From Karalla daura (Eukaryota > Chordata > Actinopteri > Chaetodontiformes > Leiognathidae): a stretch of 64,000 bases of DNA. Positions 29,261 through 41,558 of the stretch are shown piece by piece. The notes beneath the pieces were generated by a model. That model did no database searches, had not been told where the DNA came from, and saw nothing but the letters and a program-made list of their open reading frames with translations. Made by a program: the position numbers and the translations under genes. Every line of letters starts with the position of its first letter. Positions within the stretch are counted from its first letter, which is position 1. Location: NCBI GenBank assembly GCA_029224185.1, contig CM055193.1, forward strand, positions 17,646,669 to 17,710,668. The letters are read 5' to 3'.

Positions 29261-29566
29261 TTCCTCGATTTCTCTTCGCCCATCACTTCAGGAAAGCTGA
29301 AACAGGCGTTAAGAGTTGAAGCGAGTGTCACATGAAGCCAAACATACAGAGGAAGGAGAGAGTGACAGCTGCTGAACATGGCACACGGTCGACCACCCCA
29401 AAGGTCAAAAGTTGATCAGGATTGGAACGGGACCCCAGTCTACCAGTGTGATGCATTTAGTATCACAACAAAGGACAGAAGAAAAGAATTCATCAGAAAT
29501 TTGACGGTTTAAACCCTGTAATTTAAATTACTCAGATGACATTCCCTTACGAAAATCTCCATGATT

Positions 29567-29790
29567 TTACTGTTCAATAAACCATGGTTTATCAAAGTTT
29601 TTCCCATTTTTCTTTTTTTTTTTGGTGACTGTGATGCATGGTTGTAACGGTTTTGACACCATAGTTACCATGAAGTATATGTAAACTACAATAGCATAGC
29701 GACCATGTACTGCAGTACTAAGGACAAACCATGGTAATCCTATGGCTAGGATCATACTTGTAATCACAATGAGTGATGATACCATAGTAG
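29567..29790. repeat. AT-rich element with repeated ACCATGGT/ACCATAGT motifs
   Basis: Several near-palindromic ACCATGGT-like motifs are spaced over about 220 bases (aaaccatggttta, caccatagttaccatg, aaaccatggtaatcc, taccatagta). This resembles a dispersed non-coding fish repeat; the family is not identified. Confidence 0.35.
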
Positions 29791-29933
29791 GGTTTGCCCA
29801 AAGAATTGATGAATTTAGGTGTCTACTTGTGTTCGTTGTGAGATGAAGCTCTTAGCTGTTATGCTAAGTGCTTGGCTGCTGTGCTAATGTGATAAACAGC
29901 ACCTCAACCTACATTACTCCTTTGTCTTTGCTC

Positions 29934-29961
29934 TGTGTGTGCTGTGTGTGTGTGTGTGTGT

Positions 29962-30033
<72 letters not shown>
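29934..30033 (+). repeat. (TG)n microsatellite, about 100 bp, followed by (TAAG)n
   Basis: Long TG dinucleotide array with two TC interruptions, then four GTAA units. It lies about 1.1 kb upstream of the SRPK start codon. Confidence 0.97.
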
Positions 30034-30035
<2 letters not shown>

Positions 30036-32734
30036 GTAAGTAAGTAAAAAATACTGTCCACATCCCAGACACTGACTCTGCTTTCTGTCGCCAATACCCT
30101 ACCCCCAACATGACACAAGATTTCCCGGCTGATAGCGCAAAGCACAAAAGGCTGCCTGGTAATAAAGCGAGAAAGTGAGAGCTGCCGGTGTTGACGGGGT
30201 GAGAAATGAGGAGCAAGATAAGATGTGTGTTATGCCAACACTTGGCCTTCGCCTTTCAGATACCCTCACGTGAGTGACTGCTCGCAGTCAGGACACACGT
30301 CCTCACTGTACAGTAGAGCGAGCTGTGGCTGAGGCTGTGCAGCAGGAGTGTTACTGTATGTGGAAGTACACATATCCGAACCTGGTCAGAGGTAACTAAA
30401 GGAGTTCACGTGTACAGTTTTGAAGGTCAGTCAAGACAGCTGCTGGATTTTGACAAGGGAAGATGCAAAAGTTTTGATGCTTGAGTCTTCATCAGAACGA
30501 CAACCTAATCTAACATCTAATGAGCGCAATGCTAATTACATGGAGGTTGACTGACCTTTCTAAGCAGTAGAGACAAGATGAGGGGTGAAAAGCCTGATTC
30601 TCTACTGTAAAATTAGAAGTAATAATAGTACAGATTTTACAACAAATAAGTAAAATAAAAAACAAAACAAAGACATACTGTATGTGTGTGCGCAATGCTC
30701 AGAGACAAAGACTGAGATGAAGAGGAAGCAGCTCAGCCTTGAAATGGATCTTTGTGGCACTTAATTGCATAATTCATTCACACTGTAGTTGCTCTATAGT
30801 CTTTTCAGGTTCAATTACCGTCTCTGATGGTTACATTTTAAAAAGAACCAAACACTACAAGCCTCATCACAGTGGTATTTGTTGCTCTACTTTATTTTGG
30901 TCCAAAGCGCAGGTGGTTCAGTCCTCCTGTGTCCTGCTATTACTGTCTAATGTAGGTCCAGTCTTCGGCTGAAAGCCTGTGCAGGCTGTGACTATTTTGC
31001 TTTTTTTTTTTTTTCAGAGAGCCGTAATAAGATACATCCCCTGGGAGCAGGTAGCGTGTGTGTGTGTGTGTGTGAGATACAACAGCACCGGCATGGATCT
31101 GGTGCAGTGGGTTAGTAGGGGATAAATATCAGGTGATGAATGAGGTTTTTGTCAAAATACATCTTCTTCAAATTCGACATACAAAATTGATATTTTATGA
31201 CACGATCAGACTTTTATCATTACTGTATTTAAACAACAACCCAAGATGGAGTGAATACACCGTTTCATATACTTAAACTACATAAAATACCTCCTGTCAC
31301 CTTATCTCACCACCACCCTACCTCGACTGTAGCGTGAAACGTGACCTGCATTCATTTGCTCCAATGTTGCTAATTTAAGACACACAAACAGCCCCTGCTT
31401 GTCCTCAGTTTAAGCCGTTGAACCACACTCACAAAAGCTTTTCAAGGGTGATGAGATTCCACACATTTGACATTTCACCACCCCAGAACTAACATGCCCT
31501 GATCATCTCACGCTGGCAGGCGGATGAATGTTTAACATTACCCACAGCGGTGTGACGTTGGTTCTAGTTTTAACCATGATCGTGGAGCTCTAGGAGTTTG
31601 ACTGGTCTGGAATAAGTTTGAGGCTCGAGCATCATCAGCTGTGTGTGACAGGTGTTCAAAGTTATGCATTTAACAGGCTACTATGAGCATGTCCAAATAA
31701 GGAGTGCCAGGTGTGAGAGGAAGTAGCTAATGTGTCAACAAACAACATGCGACTCTAATGAATGCAAAAAGAGAGAGTGAGAAAGCTGTAGGAACAACAT
31801 CCTATTAAATGCTCAGATTAAATATTAAAGTCATCCCACTTTAAATAATACATGCTCAGCTAATGTTGCTCTGCTATTCCACTAACTACTTTAGCCTGGT
31901 GCGTGGGAAAGTACGGAGCATGTGTGGAAAAAGGGCTAAAGTGCCTAAGTGAGGTGCTTTAAGATCCAAGACCCCCTCGAGATTAACATGGAAGTATAAA
32001 TAAAACACTGCAGATAAAATTTTTTCCATGGTTCAAATTACAATGTGCACGGTGACTTCCCAATTTACACATACAGTAGGCACATATCAAGTCATTTAAT
32101 CATACATTATTAAATAAAACACACTGGTGTGTTTATAGGACGAGATCCAGTCCATAAAAATGCAGCTAAGACAACCCAAGTTCCAAGTTCTTACCTCAGT
32201 CCAAGGGCTGTATTTTCCAAAGCTTGTACGACTTTCGTTTCTGGTATTGCAGACACCAATATTGGTCTGCTAATAGTAGCTAGTGGCGAATAGGAGCTAA
32301 CGTACACAATGGCATACAAATACAAGCACAATTTAACAAAGATAAGTGTAAATATGGTGGGACCTCCACTCAAATACTACTCGAACAACAAGAGAACCAA
32401 TGTGAATCAACTAGTGGAGACAGAACACAAAATGGAATGTTGTGTCCAAATAAATATAATGTTCATACATGCATATTCTGAAAGGGACCGTAAAATATAA
32501 GCAGTGATGCAAACTTTTTCAGAACACCCCCTATATATTTCAGGGGAGATGATCGCCATTTCATCAAAAACTCAACATCACGTATGAACCCTAAGTTTAA
32601 TGGGCCAAATTCTGCAAACTCTGTCCAACAGTGTGTGAACCATAACGTACCCTTGAACACACAAATTTGATCTTGAAAATCTTTTTTCAGTGTCTGAGAT
32701 CTGAAATAAGAGCAACACACTGTGAAACACTCGT

Positions 32735-35018
32735 TAACACCGGGACCACTTTATTGCATCACATTAAGTTGTTGTTAGGGCGATCCTATCAATTAGTTAG
32801 AGAACACTAAAGTCAGGATTACTTAAGAACAGTATGTATCTACAGGAAAATGGTAAAACCTCAGAATGGAGCTTTGCATACACAGCTAAGCCACAAGCAA
32901 CAGGAATGTGCATGGCAAAGAGTGGTGAGATCTCGAACTCACAGAATCATCGAACACAACATTAAAAGTCAGATTGTGTTACTGCCTCTAAAGCCGAGGC
33001 AGCGGCTGAAACTATCAGAATTTAAAAACAGCTGATGAGTGAATTGGGTTTTGACTCGCGGTAACTCTTCGGAGCTGTCTTGAGAGTACAACACAGATAA
33101 AACAACCAACCATGGGAGTACAAAAGTGACTAAGGATCTTGCTTTTCTGTAAAAAAAAGAGAAAAAAAAGACAGCAAAGGTACTATCTGCTTGGATGTTT
33201 ATATGTCAGAAGAAATATCCCACAACATATACACTAAAATATATTAAAAATAAATTAAATTGACACATGGTATCAGGGAGCAATAAGAAAACACAGGCAC
33301 CTTTTGTCGTTATGTCATAATGTCTGATTTGGGTCTTGAGAGAAAGCAGGATAAACCTATGGCTTCAGCTCTGCGGTGCCAATTAAATCTGGCCAACATT
33401 TTTTTAATAAAAACTAAAATAAAAACAAAGTGACATCTGATCTCTTAGCAAGACAAATTGCAGTGGGGCCAGAGATGCCAAAGTCAGAGAGTGAATCTGA
33501 GAGTAAAATGCAACGTCGTTCTAGTCTCAACGTATCTTGAAAATACCGAAGGTCAAAATCTGACTTAAATAAAACATGAATGAACAGTAAACCAGTCAAA
33601 TCAACTTAAATAAATCCGTAAAATGTATAAATATGCTCAAATTTAACACGCCGTTTCGTACAGTAATCTCTGGATTTGCCAGCCATCAATACAATCTGTG
33701 AAAGTTGCCGTGTTGGTAAAACAAAAAAAATAAATAGGTTTTATTTGTGCATCGTCTATTTATCATAATGAATATCTGTGAATTTACCTCCTAATAAATT
33801 AAGCCTGGTCTTGCACAAGTGATAGAATTATTCTCCCCTAACTCCTACAGATTACAGTAGTGCTATCAGGACTTCTGTCCACACGTAGTTTAAATGGTGT
33901 AGAAGATTTTACTCTCATGGTTTTCTTAAGGACGGATGAGTTAATGACTTTAACGTGCCTCTGCCAGAACATCTTGGGCATTGCTTATAAAAAGTTATCT
34001 GGTTTGCAAAACATGAACCCAAGACAAGGAACATTCACAAGGAGCCGCGGGTCATCGTGAAACCTGACAATTAAAAGCAACACTTGTACAAAACACTGCT
34101 GTTCAGGTCACACAGTGTGGAGCGGCGTCTACAATCTGCAGTTATAAAAACAAAGAAAAAAAAATCCATAGATTTGAGGCCTAAAAACGGAAACAGCAAA
34201 GCCTACACTGGGAAACACAGAGCAACAAATGGTCCGTTCACCAACTAATGTCAGAGAGCGTAAGACTTGGTCGAAGGATTTTAAGAAGCCAAAAGCAGAA
34301 TGAGGAGACGCTCAGCTCAGCCCTCCAAGGCGCCTTCATCTCTTTGTCCTTTGTATAAGACTCTGACGCGATAAAAACTCCACAGTGGTCGACAGTGAAG
34401 TTGTCCTGCTCCCTTTTCCTCCTCGTTTCCCCCTTTCTCCATCCAGCGTTCCTGCACCAGCGGTGCCCCGGCACAGGACTAAGCAGTATGCGGCTGTAAA
34501 CTTGCAGGAATGTTCTGTGCAGTCTGTCAAGACAAAAATAAAAGAAACATCTCCGAGCCCACTGAGGTACATGGGACAAACAATCAGAAAGACGAAAAAA
34601 AAAATGTGATTATGTCTCCCTTTAATTGTACTTCATCGTGGGGAATCCTTACAGGATGTCATAGCTCGGAGGAAATTCTTCCATTCGGATGTGCTTCGTT
34701 TCACATTTTGCTCTTTTGATCCCCCCTCAGAGCACTTTACTCCCAGTGTCAGGACATGTCGAGGGAATCCTACTGTGCCCTCCAGGAGACGGACACCGGA
34801 CACGTGATCAGTGTCTGTAATCTTCCTTGCATCCCCCTTCACTAAAAAAAAAACTGCCAAAATGACAGAAAAGTCACACAGTGTGCCACAATGCGCCTTT
34901 GTCCTTCTTTTGTCTTTTTGAAAAGGGGGGAGGGGGGAAGCATTGCTTTTTAGTTCGCCCTTCAGGAGATGGACACTTGCTTTCAGGTTTGAAGGAAACC
35001 TCCAGCGAATCTCTGGGG
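32735..35018 (-). other. plxnb1: Probable plxnb1 3' UTR
   Basis: Non-coding DNA from the plexin stop codon to the candidate polyadenylation signal. No exon or recognisable open frame was found on either strand. Confidence 0.45.
32750..32755 (-). terminator. plxnb1: Candidate polyadenylation signal AATAAA, plxnb1
   Basis: Minus-strand AATAAA in the context gatgcAATAAAgtgg, followed by a GU-rich stretch (ggtgttaacgagtg, cagtgtgttg), as expected for a cleavage site. It would give a 3' UTR of about 2.3 kb. An AATAAA nearer the stop, around 33742, is an alternative. Confidence 0.45.
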
Positions 35019-38000
35019 TCATAGGTCTGTGACCTTGTTCTCTACAGCAGCAGCGATCTGCTGGAGCCTGTAGCCCAGCTGCATCTTCTGGGCCGTGGTG
35101 TCCTCCTCCAGAGCCGTGATGATCTGAAGTTGCAAATCGGAACATTTTTAGTCATTTTGCTTTTTTGCATGGAATATCATGTATTTAGTCTCGAGGGCTA
35201 AAGGGAGGAGTGATAACAAGGGAAACGTATTGCAGCGCAATACCACAAGCTCTGAGAGCATTTTCTCCTGTTGCACTGTTTAATAACTGATAAGGCTGTC
35301 GACATTTTCACCAAGGTGCAGCCTCTCGGGTTGAGTGAAAAGCCAGCACACAAAACCAAAGCTCTCCAAAGACATAAAAAGCCCATTAATTCTGCAGAAA
35401 TAGGTCTAATTATATTGGTTTATTAGTTTGCTAGTTACAGCAGACACAAAAGAGAAAACAAAACAAAAGTTTCATTGAAATACTGCATCTGAGAAGCTCC
35501 TGAAATCAATGATCTACTGCTATGGAGACAGTCCATTGCACAGCACAATACAGCAGTGGCTCATGTTACACTTACTTGATCGTAGTACTTGTTGATGTAC
35601 TTGTACAGCTCGTGTAGAGCCACCAGGCAGTTGACCTCAGCAGTGTAATTCTGTTTGGAGAGTAAAAACAGAGACGTGTCAGCGCAGTTAAACACTGTAC
35701 CTGGATTTCCATTCACATTCCACCAGCTGGTTTATTAAGCTCACAACTAGGCCTGCGACTCCCAGACCTTGACCAAGAGAAATTACAAAAAAAGTAATTT
35801 TTCCAAAAGGGTGAAATGAGAGCGGGCAACGTACACGAGAGAGCTCGGCTAGAGCCGAGTTCATCTCCTGGTCACTGGCGGAGATGGTCTGACGGATGTC
35901 TGCGTAGTACCTGGAGAGAGAGGAGAGAGGGATGTATAAAAGATAAAAACCTGCAGTGAAATATAGCTCATTGCCTTACATTATTTAGCACTATGATGCA
36001 TGCATTTCCACTCTCTAGTCATACACTCCATTCATACACTTAATTACCCTGTGCTCTGCTCATTGTCAATTCAGTGGAATCTTGTCTAAATTAGGAAAAA
36101 CACGCAAAGAAAACAAATGGAACAAAACATATTTCTACTTGTGGGATTCTGTCGATCGACGGCACAGGGGGGAACGGACGCAGAGATAAAAGTCTGGGTC
36201 AGTCCTCTGCGGCCTGCAGCTCTTTTCCATTCAGTCTAATAAGCCGGTGGGTAATATTCACGACACACACACACACACACACACACGTCTCTGCAGCATT
36301 AATACATCACCAGCGTGATGCACGGGGTTTCATGTGCCAGTGCTAAGTGTGTCAGTCTGCTCTCTGACTACCCATGCGTGGAAGCCTCGCGGGCTCCGTC
36401 TACCCTCTGTCTGCCACTGACAGATTGTCCAGGGCCTCACTCCCTCTCTCTCTCTATCCCTCACTTCTGCCCTCCCACCCCCAGTCCTCCTTATGCCTGA
36501 GGGTCAGTGGGGCAACTGGCTGCCATATTCTTACCTCTCCACCATCTGTTTGTAGCGTGGGATGTCTCTGGCATAGAGCAACTTGTTGATCGGAGAGTCC
36601 TGAGCAGGGAAGACAAATGGTAATGCAAAGAGTCAGAGTCGTGGCCGCGTTCGCACGCACAACACGTGAAGCATTCCATCCTTATTTTCATTGTGGAGAC
36701 GTAATGTTTAGACACGTGAGGTGAATGTTCTGAAGTTCTGGGTATATACTGCTCGTGCGCCTGGTTGCATCGGCTCACCCGTCCCAGCTTGTGGTCGGCG
36801 ATGGTGCAGGAATCCATGAAGGTCTGGGCGATGACGGACAGCACGGCATCCACGTGGTCCGAAGTCTGCACGTCAAAGATGAACTGAGGGTTCTTGAGGA
36901 TATTGATCCAGAACCGCAGCGGTAAGCTGTGGACGAGGCAGGCGTTATTATTCTAGAATTTGTCCCATTTTGTCCCTCTCCTGTTTTAATTTGACATTTG
37001 TTTCGTGACTTTGGTAAAATGAGAGCAAAATGAGGTAAAAACAATGCTTTCCTTTTGCTTTGTGATATTCTTCTAATCAGCATTAGTCGCAGTAGCGGTA
37101 AATCATTGGCAGTGAAATGTTTGTCTTTCTTTTAGTCTTTGGTGGTATGCTGTGGAGCTGATACAAACAAAGCTTTTTTGCAACAGGGCATTTTAGCAAA
37201 TGAACAGTGTGAAGGTTCAGACTTTGTAAAGGCTTCATGACCTCTATTGATTTCTGCAGGAACCACTGAGAAATTTTGATATTGTATCTTAAAATGGGTC
37301 ATCCATACTGTACATGTACGTCCGAACAAGACGTTTTATTTGCCCTCAACACGTGTTCAGAACCTCTCTCACATGCTAGCACGTCAGAGGCCGACACGTG
37401 ATTGGTTTGTGCCTCGCGTGCAGCTGCTGCTCAGTCACCTGTTGGTCTTCCAGATGTGGATGGTCTCGGGGTCTGTGATGCTGTGCTGCAGCGCCTGCTC
37501 GTCCAGCAGGTCGAAAAAGTATTTGACAGCCAGAGGTACGGGACGACTGGTGCTGAGGATGGCCGTGAACAAATCGTCCACAAACTTCTGGAGCGTTCCC
37601 TGAGAGAGAGGGAGAGAGAGAACAGACAGTGACTGGGTGAATGAACCAGATGTGGGCGCAGATGTGCACACATACATGGGCTGTGTGTGCATGTTTTTAC
37701 TGTATTTGAAGGGTGTAAGTTAAGGTTCACTGGTTTTAAACATAAAAGGTCGCTTCACATGCTATGAGGGACACAACAGAACTGTGTTTTAAGTCACGGT
37801 TATAGCAGCCTGGGTTTGGAGACTCAAAAAAAAAAGCTGTGACTGAGAAATGTGTATCACAAACTAGCACTCTGAAGTACATGAGCATTACTGGACATGG
37901 TTAGATCACATGTTTTTGAATTATAGTTTGTATAGCAGGTGAGATCTTTTCCTCTGCTTTAACAGTTAAACACTGCAGACGTGCAACAACTAATAATGAA

Positions 38001-41000
38001 TGCAGTGACAACATATGAGAAATCTACACTATTTAACAATTCAGTATGAGCTGGTGGCAACGTGGGACAACCACACTCCACCACTCAGGAGGACACAACG
38101 TGTAGTGTTTAAGAATGTGTGATGAAAAAGAAACAGTTTCTTTTTAATAACAGCAGCTCTACATACTGTATTATGAGTATTAGATAAGGTGTGTGTGCCT
38201 ACAGTATCCAGACCAGAACAACAGGGGAAGTTTCAATATTGAGGGATCACCATAGGGCCATAGGACACTTGGATGATGTTTTTTTTGTTTTTTTTTTACC
38301 TTCATGGAGAGCAGTCGGGTGAGGTAGATCTCTGGTATGGCCTTGGCCCTCTCGCCACCCCTCTCTCGAACACTCCCCCTCCGGTGCTTGGGCAGCTCTG
38401 ACTCCTCGCTGGCTTTCACCAGATGCCACAGCCTCACTCCTCCGTCCTCCCCGTCATCCAGCATGGGGGTCTCTGAGCAACAGGGATGGGTGGAGGTGGG
38501 GGGGCAGTCACATTTAGTGTGGCTCCCTCAAGTAAAGGTAGGCAGTGAAGCACTCATATCACAGTCAAACAGTGACCTCTGCTGGTCTATCTGAGTGTGT
38601 TCAACAGCTGCACTGATGAACAGCTGAGCTGCTTTTAGATTTACATTTTGTTTCCACTGCTTATGTCATATTTAAGAAGACTGCAAGCTCTCAGCGAGTA
38701 AGTCTAAATGTGCTTTACTGCTCGCATTTTTCTTACACAATCTATGTGCATAAATGTTGATGCACACTGCATGCAGAATGACATATTTGAGCATGTGATT
38801 CCCCTAAGCGTTGTAAATATTTGTCATTATGTATACTATAATAAGTAGACGCTGAGAAATTTTTGATGAACTTTTGATAAAGTCAAAGAGTGAATGAAAA
38901 CAAAAACTACTCCTCCTAACTGTTCTAGGATCAGATCAAAGGGGAAAATAACACTGTAGCGGATCTGTGTGAGTGAGTGAGTAGTGAATGGATCTGTGAC
39001 CTGCACAGACTAAGACATCAGCTAAAGGGTTAATAACTCTCTGCAAAAATTCAACTCTGTGCTTTTTAGTCTGTGAAGTCATCAGAAGAATCCCTTTGCT
39101 TTCTGTTCCTATCTCTGTGCATGTGTGAGTGTGAGGCTCACTTTCTCCGGGCATGTAATCGTGGCTGTCGTGGAGGTGATGTTTGGTGTTCCTGGGGACG
39201 AGGGCCACCGTCGCTCCGTCTGGTACCTGCAAGGCACAGTTGTATCACACCTTCAAGCCCTGTCTCAAACGACAGCCAGCTGTTGTGTGTCTGATAACCC
39301 TGTGCAGTGGCGTGTGGGAGACTTGGACCCACCTTGTAGTGCTGCAGCGTGTTGAGGCGCTTCCACGAGCCTTGTACCACCGACGTCAGGTCCTCGTCCG
39401 ACAGGATCAGGTGACCTGCGACACCCGCACGCCACTCTGGCGGGGGCACGAAAGTCCAGGCAAACACATCTTAGTGCTTATCATTCCAGATATGAGATTG
39501 AGTTCCGCTACCTTTAGGTGGGTACATGAATTATGTTTCTATCCTTTCCTGTCCTGCCTTTTGGTCTTCAGACAAATCACATTTTAGTCATTCCTATCTT
39601 TTATAGTTCCTTTCTGCAAATTCTGTTATTATTTTTAGCTGGAATGTTTTATGGCTAATCTCAGTGGTTTTTCCCTTCAGCCTGCAAAAACAAAGTGAAC
39701 CTGACCACTCTCTGTTTTTTAAGGATGATCTAAGATGAGTGAGAACAGGTGAGAGATGTTTGTGTCTGGGTTTTGATTAGCTTGTCTTGCGAGAGTTTCA
39801 ACTTTGTGTGCAATTCCCCATGGTCCACACCGGGACCGCAGAAGGGTAGAATAATCAGACCTGCATCTGTGATATCTCTAAACTGGACTCACCGAGGTGC
39901 AGTGAGTCGACATGCGGCCTCTGGGAGAAGGAGGTTCCCTTCCAGGTCTGCTCCACCAGCTTCTCCTTCACCTGGGTGATGGTGTCACAGTCCAGGACCT
40001 TGGCCGGGACCGTCTGGGCGACGGTGCCCCCGCTGGCGGCTGCGGTCGGCATCGCCACATTCAGGGTCTGCATGGAGGAACAAAGACGGCTGGTTGTTGA
40101 TACCACTATACGAACAAAGATGTTTCTCATCATGACCCAGGGCATTTGCAATGTGCTCTGACCAGTGTGCGGTACTCCACATCCTCCCGCAGCAGCCGAT
40201 TGTCATTCAGCGTGTACTTGGCTTTTCCCGTCACGGCGTCCACAGGTCCCTTGTCCACCTGGTGCTTTATGGCTCTGAACAGCATGTAGAACGACTCCCC
40301 CGCTGACTCCTGGCCAGATGTGAGGACGGAAAGTCAACAACTCACAAACAGCAAAGAAGCTCAAGGTGTGGCCACCAGTCAAGCCATTTTTTCCGTTTTC
40401 TCTGAACAAATAATTCCCACCAGCGTTGCACATTTTCAATGCAAACGCAACAGCTATGTCACTGCGTAGCACAATACGGACACCGAATGGCAGCAACAAA
40501 TATGACTCAGTGGGAGCAGCATACATATAGCAGTATCTCACTCAGTACAGTAGTGGGAAGCCATGATTAAGTAAGTTCTTGTTTGTTGCATAGCGGTAGT
40601 TGAATAAACAGACTTTGCTTAATGAAAGTCTTAAATGCCAAAGCACTAGTAATACATGCAACTGATGGTTTCTTTAATACATAAAATTACAGCTACACAA
40701 ACTACTGTACCATAGACCATGCAGAATTGTTTTTTCTCCCAGAATATGAAACTGTGTGTAATCACTGTTTTAGCTGTTGCATCTTACTACTTACTACAGC
40801 TTCAGACTTAGTGTTTGATCAGGTATAAGGCATGGGCATACACACCCTCAGAAAGGTAAAAAGGCAGATGGACATCCAGTTGGTCAGAAGCTTCTCCACC
40901 ACCGATTCTGTTCTGGAAAACCAAAAAAAAAAAAAAAAAAACAAGTCAACAACTGACAAAGATCAAATGGCCAATGTAAAGTGAATGCAGAGGGTCCACA

Positions 41001-41558
41001 GCCTCACCTCCTCAGCATCAGTTTGGGGTTCTTGGCCACGTACTGTTCCACCAGATCGTTGAGCAGCGTCTTCAGGATGTCTGTAAAGTACTCCAGCTTA
41101 CCGTGGAGGGCCACAGTCAGCAGGGAGGCCACGTAGGCCCGGTCCCTTGGGGAAAAAGTCCTTTGGACCTCCAGAGTGTGAATAAACTGCAGGAGACAAC
41201 AGGGGAAAAACACAACAAAGCTAGAGCGACTGAGAAAAGTAGAAATATTTCCCCCCATAACAATCATCGCCCAGGTGGAAATCACAATCTGCATTCCTTG
41301 AGACATAGCTGCAGATAAACACAGTGCCCTGCTGTCTGACCTTGGTGAGGAACAGCTTGCTGTTGAGCAGATTGGACAGCTGCACCAGCCCCTGCTCCAC
41401 CGTCTGCCTCCGGCTCTCGGGAACATCCAGGTCACGCCTCAGTGGCGACTCCTGGTGGCCGGGGAAGAAGATGCGCTCGGCGTACGCCCTGTAGTCCAGG
41501 AAGGGAATCCCGGAGCCCACCAGGTCACTGGACATGTCCATCATCTCCGTCATCAGGT
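35019..41558 (-). other. plxnb1: plxnb1 exons 24-37: GAP and Rho-binding domain
   Basis: Exons 41341-41558, 41008-41186, 40846-40912, 40163-40309, 39893-40067, 39333-39436, 39142-39226, 38300-38472, 37439-37599, 36779-36926, 36535-36599, 35835-35910, 35576-35650 and 35019-35123. The GAP arginines fit LMLRRTE (1721-1722) and YLTRLLSMK (1967). The Rho-binding domain lies about 1745-1890 (KVLDCDTITQVKEK, SQRPHVDSL). The end ENKVTDL is the PDZ ligand for PDZ-RhoGEF and LARG. Stop codon TGA at 35019-35021. Confidence 0.92.

Larger units (their letters stand above)
28830..32749. other. Intergenic DNA between SRPK start and plexin 3' end
   Basis: This contains the upstream region of the SRPK gene. 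A TATAAA on the minus strand at 29183-29188 is a weak promoter candidate. Simple repeats occur here, (CT)n at about 29230 and a 100-bp (TG)n at 29934. No coding exon was recognised on either strand. Confidence 0.5.

Noticed and set aside
34633..35145. 170-codon minus-strand open frame at the plxnb1 3' end
   Set aside because: It overlaps the last plexin exon in the wrong frame; the true frame ends VTDL-stop at 35019.
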